This document shows, one piece after another, positions 50,410-61,160 of a stretch of 64,000 nucleotides of DNA (the stretch's first letter is position 1; every line of letters starts with the position of its first letter). The position numbers were made by a program, and so were the translations under genes. Source of the DNA: Lasioglossum baleicum (Eukaryota; Arthropoda; Insecta; Hymenoptera; Halictidae); assembly GCF_051020765.1 (NCBI RefSeq), contig NW_027469231.1:248001-312000 (forward strand). Direction: 5' to 3'. The notes under the pieces are model-generated. The model was not told where the DNA came from and searched no databases. It saw only the letters and a program-made list of their open reading frames with translations.

Positions 50410-52246
50410 GCTGTGCCGCTCTCAATGAAGGTGGCTATGTTCCCGAATGGCATGCCCTCGATATTCCTATATATGCATGAAGGTAGTGTATCCGACTGCT
50501 AAAGTGTATAATAATTTGAAAACGTGAAAACAAAAGAACACAATCGCTGCAATGGATTGCGTTCTCGGAAGGTAACGTATTCGGTGAAAGAAATGGCTTA
50601 ATACGAATTGTTAATTTTAACCGACACTACGATTCTATAGTTTAATGTTCAAACCGTGAATTATGGTGTCGATTGCTAATGCGGTTCAGCGGATTAACTC
50701 CTGGAATTTCAGGCTTGACTCTCGGAGTCACAAGGGTAGGTGAAGCTATTGACACGCAATTCAGTTATGCTAGAACGTGTCAACGATCTCGAACGGTTTG
50801 ACACCCGATATTCTAATGCATACATGAAATTAAGTTGCCCATCACTTAAATATAAAATAATTTCTTTCTCGGAAAACGAAGTTATACTCTCGATCCAGCA
50901 GGTGAGGTTCGCGGAAGGTAAGCCCTATGGATAAACGTTTGACTTTATAGCAATTGGACGCGTTCTACAACGGTTCTACGGTCTGCATTAACATTCAAAC
51001 TGTGAACTGATGTATCTATTACCAATACTCTTCAGCGGATATACCCCCGTGTAGCAGATTTGTCTATCGTAACCACAGGATATCTAATGCTATTGACTTA
51101 ACTGATCGACTAGCGAAGAATGTGGTATCGTTCTGTATCGGACTGACCCTCGATCTTCTACTTCATACATGGAATTAAGGCGCCCGTCACTAAAATGTAT
51201 ACTATTGTGCTTCTCTAAACACGAGGCTATACTCTCGATGAGGAAGGTGCGGATCGCGGAAGGTAAGACCTTCGGTAAGAAGTTTGAATCTGTACCAATA
51301 GATATAATTCTACAACGGTTTGACGGTGTACTTTAATATTTATACCGTGAAACAGGGTGTCTAGTGCCAATATTGTAGAGCAGCTTTACTCCTCGAATAC
51401 CTCATTTGCCGATCGGAAATCATAGGATAGGTGACGCTACTGACGTAGACGATCGATTATCAAAGGAGGTGATAAAGTTCGCAAACGGATTGACTCCCGA
51501 TCATATAATTCATATATGAAGTTAAAGTGCCCGTCATTAAAATCTCTTGCAACTTTATCCACTATACACGATGTTATACTATCGATACAGCAGGTTAGCA
51601 TCTCGGGTGGTAAGGCCTTCTGTAAAAAGTTTGACTCTATATAAATAGGTAACGATCTACAACGGTATGACGGTCTGCTTTAATATTCATACCGTGTATT
51701 AATTTGTCCATTGCCAACGCTGTTCAGCAGATTTCCTCCCTGAATACCCGGGTGGACTGTCGGAAACGCAGGACAGGTGAAGCTATTAATATAGCCGTTT
51801 GTCTCTTACAGAAGGTGGCAACATTCTTTAGCGTATAGACCCTCGATTTTCCTATTCATACAGGCGATTACGGTGTACGTCACTGAAATACATACTAATT
51901 TGTATCTCTGAACTAGTAGTTATTATATCGATACAACGGGTTAAGTTAGCGATGAATAAATGCCCTCTGTGGACAGATTCACTCACTACGTATTGGTAAA
52001 CTTCTACTACTGTTTGACTCTGTACATTGCCAATACTATTGCGAATACTGTTCAGCGGATTTACGTCCGGAATACCTGACATGACACTCGAAATCGCAGG
52101 ATGGGTGAAGTTATTGACTTTTCCGTTCGTCTCTGAAATAAGATGGTAACGTTCTCGAAAGGTTTGACGTTCGGCCTTCTAATGCACACATGAAGTTAAG
52201 GTACCCGTCACTAAACTGGAGACTCATTTCTATATCTGAACATGAA
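50410..52246 (-). repeat. Satellite S1 array, block 8 (-), about 5.3 units
   Basis: Reverse-orientation S1 between the retroelement tail and S2 island 2. The first unit shares distinctive changes with 37784-38050. Near 52021-52045 the A-half start is replaced by a repeated 'ttgccaatact' module, a variant also found at 4293-4345, 34450-34500 and 60640-60675. No gene is seen. Confidence 0.9.
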
Positions 52247-54838
52247 CTGTAATGTACTGTTATGATATTTTCGATTTTTTTCAAAATTTCAAGTTTTTAA
52301 TTTCAGAAATTGAATCGTTCATGGAAAGTGCCTTTGGAATTAGTTGAGCATACGTTTGTGACAATATTTTGTTATATTACCTGTTATATTATATGATTGT
52401 CTCCATATGTACCTCCGCTGCCGGCACGATCCCACTGGAGTCGTCTTGTGGTTGTGTTCGGTAGATGGGAACGACATTACCTGATGGTCGTCGGAAATTG
52501 CTATTGCTTTGATATTGTACCATATGCATCTTTTCCCAGATTTCTATTTATTTATAGATACTGTAATTTATTGTTGTTATATTTTCGTTCCTCTTCGAAA
52601 TTTTCAAATTTTACGTAAAAAAAAATTGTATTTCATAGTAAAAATGCCATTGAAATTTGTTGTGCGTACGCGTTTATGACAATATCTTGTTAAAAATATT
52701 GATATATGATATGATTGTCTATATAAGTACCTACGCTGTCGGAGCTACACGACTGGCCGGAGCATGTAGTTGCGTTTGGGAGATTGGAGGGATACTGCTG
52801 TATGGCCTACGTTAATTTCTTTAACCCTGCTTTTGTACCGTATGCATTTTTCCTCAATTCTACCATTTATTTTCACATACTGTAATTTAGTGTACTAATA
52901 TTTTCAATTTTTTTCAGAATTTTCGTTTCTTATTTGAAGAAATTGTATGACATAATGAAAGTGTGTTTGCAATTCGTAGAGTTTACGTTCATGATATCAT
53001 TTCGTTACCCCCATTGATACTTCATATGATTGGCTGTATGAGCACGTACGCTTCCAGACCGACATTGTTGGAGTGGTAATGTAGTTGCGTGCTGTAGATC
53101 GGGGCGGCATATTGCATGGTCATTGTTTATTACTTTATCAATGAGATTGTTTTGTAAGCATTCTTTCGCAGTTTCCTGCTTAATACTACATACCGTTATT
53201 TACTGCATTGATATTTTCGATTTCACACAAAATTCCAATTGGTAATTTCAAAAATTGCATTTCTTAGTAAAAGTGTCTATGGAAATAGTTGAGTGTACGT
53301 TTATGACATTATTTAGTTAGACTTACAGTTGTCTTATACGATTGTCTGTATACGTACCTACGCTTTCTGTGCGACAAGACTGGAGCGGTGTTGCAGTTGC
53401 GAAAGCCAAATCGGCGCGGCATACTGGAAGGCCCTCGTTTATTGCGTTAAACTTGATGATCTACCGTAGTCATTTTCCCCAGTTAACCATTTTCTTATAC
53501 TTACTGCAACTTACAGCTATGATATTTCCAATTTTTTTTTTTCAAAACTTGAACCATTTTGTTTTAATAATTGCATTTACTAGGGCAAATGCGATAGAAT
53601 TAGTAGAGTGATCGATTATAACAATATTTTGTTAAATTCATTGTTGTCTTATTGGTTTGTCTCTATATGTACCTACGCTGCCGGAATAACACGCCTGGAC
53701 TGGTCTTGCAGTTTCGTATGGCCGATTGGATCGACATAACTGCATGATCATCGTTAATTTCATGAACCTTGATATTGTACCGTGTGCATTTTTGCCCACT
53801 CATCCATTTAATTATGCATACTTTAATTTAGTGAATGATATTTTCGATTTTTATCAAAATTTTCAATTTTTAGTACAAAAAATTGTATTCATTAGCAGAT
53901 GTGTCTACGAAATTATTTGTTCGTACGCTTATAACAATATTATGCTAAATTCTTTGTTATTTTGAATTATTGATGTTATATGTTCCTACGCTGCCAGAGA
54001 GACACGACTAGCGAAGTCTATTAGTTTCGTGCGACAGATCGGTCGGGAGTACTGGATGACCTTTGTTAATTTCTTTAACTTTGATATACTGCCGTATGCA
54101 TTCCTCCGCGTACTTCCATTTATTTATATATACTGTAATTTACTGTTTTAATACATACGAATTTTTCCAAAATTCCCAATTTTTAATATCAATCATTGTA
54201 CGTCTTATGAAAAGTGACTTCGGAATCAGTTGAGTGTTCGTTTATGTCATCCGTTTTCCATATTTGTTGATATTTTTAACGATTTTGCGTGTACGTACCT
54301 GCGCTTCCGGAGCGACACGGGTGGAGTTCTCTTGCAGTTACGGAATATCGGAGCGACAATTTTGTGTGGGCTTTGATAATGTCACCGACCTTGACATTGA
54401 ACTGTGTGCATTACTTCTCTGTATTCTGTTTTTATCAACATACTGTAATTTACTGTTATGATGTCTCCAGTTCTTTTCAAAATTTTCAATTTTGGTTTAA
54501 AAAATTGTATTTATCGGTGAAAGTGTCTTTGGAATTAGTCGATTGTACGATTATGCCAATATTATAATGAAACTTATTTTCATTTTACATAATTGTCTTT
54601 ATACGTACATACGCTTCAGGGGCGACACGCCTGTTATGGCCTTGGAGTTGCGTTCGGTATATCGGACCGACATACGGTATTACCTTCGTTAACTTCTCTT
54701 TCCTTGATATTGTGCCGAATACATTCTTCCGATATTCACTATTTATTTCTAGATTCTGTGATCTACTGTTATGATCTTTCCGATTTTATTCAAACCCTCC
54801 AAGTCTTTATCTCAGAAATTGTATTTTTTAGGAGCAGT
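52247..54838 (+). repeat. Satellite S2, island 2 left part (+), about 8 units
   Basis: Forward S2 units of about 309-318 bp. The 'acctacgct'-type landmark recurs near 52410, 52728, 53045, 53354, 53668, 53980, 54297 and 54606. Each unit holds two copies of a 'cggagcgaca' module about 41 bp apart (for example 54308 and 54349). Short open frames here are repeat by-products with no start, stop or codon consistency between units. Confidence 0.9.
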
Positions 54839-54860
54839 GGAAACATCATAGCAGTAATAC
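54815..54860. other. S2 turnaround junction, island 2
   Basis: Forward 'cagaaattgtattttttagg' continues through 'agcagtgg' into reverse 'aaacatcatagcagtaa'. The reverse complement of the island 1 turnaround reads closely similar sequence across this point. Confidence 0.82.
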
Positions 54861-57800
54861 ACAGTATGTACAAATAAATAAAAATCTGGGAGAAAATTCT
54901 TACTGTGCAATATGAAGATAAGAAACATTATCGAAGACCATTCAGTTGGCTCGCTCCGTTCTGTCGTACGCAAGTACAAGACCTCGCCAATCGTTTCGCG
55001 CAAACAGCGTAGGTACATACACACACAATCATAAAAAATAACAATTAGTTGAACATACGGGTAGACTGAACTAATTCCAAAGGCACTTTTCCTAAGATGT
55101 ACATTTTTCTCAGATAAAGATTGAAAATTTTGAAGAAAAATCGAAAATATCATAACAGTAAATTGCAGAATGCATAAATAAATGGAAAATTGAGCAAAAA
55201 TTCGTACGGTACAAAATGAAGGATATAGAAATAATTGGAGACCAATCAGTAGTGCCGATCCGTTATGCCGTACCAAACTACAATACCTCGCTAGTCGTGT
55301 TGCAGCGATATCGTATGTTCGTATACAGACAATCATATAAAATGTCAATGAATCTAACAAAATATAGTCATATACGTAAACACAACTAATTCCAAAGTCA
55401 CTAATGCCAAGGAATACAATTTTTTATAATAATGACTGATAATTTAAAATTTACAAAAGAATCTGGAATATCGTAACAGTAAGTAACGTTATTTTTACAT
55501 AGGTAAAAAACTGCAAGAGAATAAAATGGTTTAAAATAATGGTTAAGAAATTATCGGAAACCATCCAGAAGTGCCGGTTCTATCCGCGGTACGTAATTAC
55601 AAGAAGTAGTTACGTCAGTCGTGTTACTCCGACAGCGAAGGTACGTATAGAAACAGTCAGATGAAATAACAATAAGATTAAAAAATTATCGACATGTACG
55701 TACACTCAACTAATTCCAAAGGCACGTTTCAAGTTCGATACATTTTCTGAGATTAAAAACATGTAATTTTGCAGAAAGTCTGAAGTATCACAAGAGTATA
55801 TTACATTATATACACATCAACAGAAAACAGAGACAGAGTGCAAACGGTACAATACCAAGGTCAAAGAAATTAACAAAGACCTAGCAACACTGTCGCTCCG
55901 ATCTAGCGAATGCAACTACAAAACCAATCCAGCCATGTCGCACCGTACTCGTAGGTAAGCATATAGGCAATCATATAATCTAACAACAAGCTTGACATAA
56001 AATTGTCATATATGTACACTCAACTATTTCCAAAGACACGTTTACTACGAACTACAAATCTCTAAAAAAAAATTTATAATTATGACAAATCGAACATACC
56101 ATAGCACTGAATTGGGGCATATGAAATTTAATACATGACTACGAAAGGACTAATATTGTACAATATTAAGGTTAAAATTATGTACAAAGAATATACAGCA
56201 GTGACGCACCGATCTCAAGAACGCTACTACAATACTACAGCAGCCGTGCCGCTCCGGAAAAGCAGATCCGGAAGAATACCAAAGACACTTTTACTAAGAA
56301 ATACAATTCTTTAAAATAAAGGTTTGTTATTTCGAAGAAAATAGAAAATTTCATAATAGCAAACTACAGAACGTAGAAATAAATGGAAAACGTAAGAAAA
56401 AATGGATAGGGTTCAAAGCCATTGTTACACGAAAGTCGAAGACCATCCAGTATGCCGCTCCTATCTGCCGTACGCAACTACAAAGACGTTACAGATGTGT
56501 CGTTCCTGTTGCGTAGAGGAGCATTTAGGAATCCGTATGGAATAACAGTAAGTATAGCAAAGTATTACCATAATCGTACACTTAACTAATTCCAAAGATA
56601 CGATTAATAAGAAATACAATTTTTTAAAATAAAAATTGGAAACATCGGAGGAAATTAAGGACATCGTAAGAATAAATTACGGTATTCCTATATAAACAGA
56701 GAATTGCGAAAGAGGGAATGCGGTACAATATTCTGGTTAAACGAATAAACGATGACCACATAGTATGCCGCTCCGATATCCTAAACGCAACTACATAACC
56801 ACTCCAGCCGTGACGCCTCGGACGCGTAGATCCGCATACACACAACCGTATAAAAAATAAATAGCTTGACAAAATACTGTCATAAATTTAAACCCAACTT
56901 TATCCAAGGACACTTTTACTATGAAACGTACAATTAAATGGAAGGCAGGGAAGGAATGCATGCTGTACAGTATCACGGTTAGATAAGTTATCGAAGATCA
57001 TGCAGTAGTGTCGCTCGGATCTACCGAACGCAACTACTAGGCCTCTCCAGTCTTGTCGCACAGGAAGCGTAGGTAGCTACAAAAACAATCATATAAAATA
57101 ACAATAAGATAACGTCATAAACGTGCACTCAACTAATTCCAAGGATACTCTTCCAAGAAAATACTATCTTTTATAATAAAAATTGATATTTACGCAAAAA
57201 ATAGAAAATATCATACGAGTAAATTACAGTATATATAAGTAAATGGAGAACTGGAAAAAGATGCGTGCGGTATCATATAATATCATGGTTGGAGAAATTA
57301 ACGAAGACCATGCAGTAGAGACGCCCAGACCAGCCGTACGTGGCTACAAACAGGACCTCGCCAGTCGTGTCGAAGGATAAAGTCGATGGATAAAGGAATT
57401 GATGGAGACCATCCTGTAGTGTCGCCCGACCTGCCGTAAGCAAATACAAGACAGCGCCAGTAGTATAGCTCCGACAGCGTAGGAACGGATACAGACTATG
57501 ATATGAAATGAAAATAAGCTTAACACAATAATGTCATAACGTGCACTCATCCAATTCTCAAGTCACTTTTGCTGAAAAAATACGATTCCTTAAAATATAA
57601 TTTGAAAATTTAGATGAAAATCGAAAATGTCATAACATTAAATTTCAATATGTGTAAATAAGTGGGAAAATTGGGACAAAATGCACACGGCTCAAAATCA
57701 TCGTTAACGAAATCAACGAAGACCATCCAATATACCGCTCCGATCTGCCGTACGCAAGTACAGGACCAATGCAGCTGTGTCGCTCTGGAAGCGTAGGTTT

Positions 57801-58065
57801 GTATACAGACAATCAATAAAATAACAATGAGTTTAACAAAATGATGTCATGAACGTGCACTGAACCATTTCCAAAGATACTTGTATTCAGGAACATAATT
57901 TATTCAACTAACAATTGACAACTTCGAAAAAAATTGTAATTACCATAACAGAAAATTGCAGTACTAGTATATAAATATAAAAATGAGAAAGAATTGCATG
58001 CAGCTCAAAATCGTGTTTTACGAAATTAACTGTGACCATACAGTAGTGTTGTCGATCTGCCGTAC
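54839..58065 (-). repeat. Satellite S2, island 2 right part (-), about 10 units
   Basis: Reverse S2 units, continuous after a turnaround near 54838. Two units are shortened. Near 56265-56290 the 'cagcgtaggtac' to 'gtacactcaac' part is lost. Near 57350-57400 one unit is cut to roughly 100 bp. The right end (about 57560-58065), read in reverse complement, matches the left end of island 1. No gene is seen. Confidence 0.88.
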
Positions 58066-58372
58066 CATCATTCACTGTTCGTTGTAGAACTTTACCTATT
58101 CATATACAATCAAACACTTTACCGAAGACCTTACCTTGCATGAAGCTGATTCGCTATATTGGGAGCATATATAAGCACAATAGCTTCTCTGGGAGTTGAA
58201 TTGCTAAGTCAATAGGATCACCTATCCTGTATCTCCGAGAGTCAAACCATGTATTCCGGGAGTAAATACGCTAAACAGTTTTAGTAATAGACACCTTAAT
58301 TCACCGAATGAATATTAGAGTAGACTGCCGTACCGTTGTAAAACGATACCTAATGATATACAGTCAATCTGT
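58066..58372 (+). repeat. Satellite S1 fragment, block 9 (+), under one unit
   Basis: A short forward S1 piece between S2 and a reverse S1 block. It starts at 'ttcactgttcgttgtagaac', where about 30 bp of the usual A-half start are missing. The A half is also truncated near 58175, where 'gggagcatatataagcacaa' runs directly into B-half sequence. Confidence 0.82.
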
Positions 58373-61160
58373 ATCCCGGAGTATTAAGGTGCCCGTCACT
58401 AAAATGTCTTCTAATTTGTATCGCTCAACACAGAGTTATACTCAGGATAAAGCAGATTATGTGCTCTGAAAGTAAGGTATCAGGTTAATAGTATGTCGTT
58501 ATGCCAATTTGTCACGTTCTCAAACTGTTTTAAGTTCTAATTTAATATTCAAACCGTGAATTAAGGAGTCTATTATAAATACCGTTCATCGGACTTACTC
58601 CAGGAATACTAGGTTTGATTCTCGGAGTCACGGGATAGCTGAAGCTACAATCCTGCCCGTTCGACTGTCAATGAACCCGTTGTTTTAGCAGTTCAAATCT
58701 CAATGAAGGTGACCACGTTCTCGATCGTCTGACCCCGGATCTTCGATTTCACACATGATACTAAAGTGCTCGTCACTAAAATGTAGACGAACTTGCTTCT
58801 CTGAACACGACGTTATACTTCCTATACGGTGGGTATCTGCCCCAAAGGTATGACTTTCGGTAAAATGATAGACACTATACAAACAGGTATTGCTCTACAG
58901 CAGTTTGACGGTCGACTTTAATATTCATATCGTGAATTAAGGTGTCTGCCACCAATATTGTACAGCGGATTGACTTCCAGAATACCTGATTTGACTATTA
59001 CTGTCACAGGATAGGTGAAGCTATTGTCTTAGCGTTTCGACAGCCAATGAAGCTGGAACCTTTCTCTAACGGTTTGACTCTCGATTTTGATATTTATACA
59101 TGAAAATATGGTGTCTGTCTGCTAACACGTCTACCAATTTGTTTCCGTGAGCACTAAGTATGATACTTGCTACATCTGGTTAGGTGCTTGGAAGGTGAGG
59201 CCTTCGGTAAAAGGTTTGCGCTTCATGCGAATTGGTAACGCTCTCAAACGATTTGACGCTCTACTTTAATATTGAAATCGTGGCATAAAGTGTGCATTTC
59301 CAATTCACTTCAGCGGACATACTCCAGGAATACCTGGATTGACTCTCGGAATCCCAGGATACCTTAAGCTATTGACACTGCCGATCGACTCTCAAAGAAT
59401 GTGGTAACGTTCTGGAACGTTTTGATCCTCGATCTTCTATGTCATACACGAAATTATGGTGCCAGTCGCTAAACAGTAAACTAATGTGTTTCTCTGAACA
59501 AGAAGTTACACTCTATACGGCGGGTTATCTTCTCGGAAGATAAGGTATTCCGAAGGGAGTTAGACGTTATACCAATTCGTAACGGTTTTCAGTGGTTTCA
59601 CTCTGCAATTTATTATTCATACCGTGAATTAAGGGGTACATTGCCATTACTCTTCAGTGCATTTATTTCCGGAAAATCTCGTTTCACTTTCGGACTCACA
59701 GGAGATATGAAGATATTGACTTGCCCGTTCGAGTCTCGAAGAATGTGGCAACGTTCTAGAACGGTTTTGCCCACGATCGCCTGATTCATGAATGAAATTA
59801 ATGTGCCCGTCACAGAATATGAAGAAAAATTTCTTTCTCTGGACACGAAGTTATACTCTCGAATCGGCGGGGTAGCTTCTCCGAAAGTAAGGCCATCGGT
59901 AGTGTGTTTGACCTCATAGCAATTGGCAATGATCTCAAGCGGTTTGACGCTATATATTTCTATTCAAACCGTGACTTGCGGTGTCTATTGGCAATACTCC
60001 TCACCGGATGTACATTCGGAATACCTGGACTGACTATCGGAATCGCAGAACAGGTGAAGATGCTGACGCAGCCTATCGTCTGTCACAGAAGGTCGCAACT
60101 TTCCCGAACGGTATGACCCTCGATCTTCTAATTCATACATGAAGTTGAGGTGCCCGTCCTTGAAATGAATACTAATTTCCCCTTCTGAACACGAACTTAT
60201 TCTCTTGATGAAGCCAGTGTGATTCGGTGAAAGTAAGACCTTCGGTAAAACGTTTGGCTTTACACCAATATGTAACGCCCTCAAATGTGTTGACACTCTA
60301 CTTTAATATTCAAACCGTTAATTAAGGTGTCTATTGCCAATACTGCTCAGCGAACTTGTTCCCGGAATACCTGGTTTGAGTATCGGAATCGCAGTATAGG
60401 GGTAGTTACTGACTTAGTCGTTCGATTCTCACAGATGGTGGTGACGCCCTCGGTCGGTTCGACCCTCGATCTTCATACTCGTACATGCTAGTAAGGGGCC
60501 GGTCATTAATACATACAGTAATTTTTTTTCTTGCCACGTAGTTATACTCTCTATACAGCTGGTCAGGTTCGCGGAAAGTAAGGCTCTAGGTATAACGTTT
60601 GACCTTCTTCCAATAGCTAACCCTCTACAACTGTTGGACTCTGCACGTTGCCAATACTGCTGCCAATACTATTCAGCGGATTCATTCCCGGAGTACCTGG
60701 TTTCTCTCTCGGAATCACAGGATAAGTGTAGTTATTGACTTAGTCGATCGTCTCACAAAGAAGTTGGGAACGCTCTCGATCTCTTTGATTTTCGATTTTC
60801 TATTCATACATGATAATAAAGTGGCCCGTCTGCTAAAATGTCTACCAATCTTCTTCCGTCATCAATAAGCAAGACACACCCTACAGCGTGTTAGGCTGCT
60901 TTGAAGGTAATGCCTTCTGTTTAATGTTTGACTCGATTGTAATAGGAAAAGTTCTGCAAAGGTTTGACCCTTTACTTTAATCTTCGAACCGTGAACTAAG
61001 GTGTCTATTGCGAATTCTGTTCAGCGGATTTGCTCCCGGAATACCTGGTCTGTCTCTCCGAATCACAAGATAGGTGAAGCTATTGACTCAGCCGTTCGAT
61101 TTTGAGGAATGTAGTAACGTTTTCGAAAGGTTTGACACTCGATCGTGTAATTCATACATG
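58373..61160 (-). repeat. Satellite S1 array, block 10 (-), about 8 units
   Basis: Reverse-orientation S1 units. A local partial duplication lies near 58657-58700, where the 'tctcaatgaa' module occurs twice. The 'ttgccaatact' duplication variant lies near 60640-60675. Variant-class units with 'gtctgctaa' lie near 59110-59200 and 60830-60920. No gene is seen. Confidence 0.9.

Noticed and set aside
49580..50425. 281-codon open frame on the minus strand
   Set aside because: It is antisense to the retroelement 3' end, explained by high GC and few stops, and it runs into the A-rich tail. The plus strand carries clear ORF2 homology instead.
47940..50430. Target-site duplication flanking the retroelement
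   Set aside because: Left flank ('cgggcacattaa') and right flank ('gctgtgccgctctc') share no direct repeat, and the satellite orientation changes across the insert.
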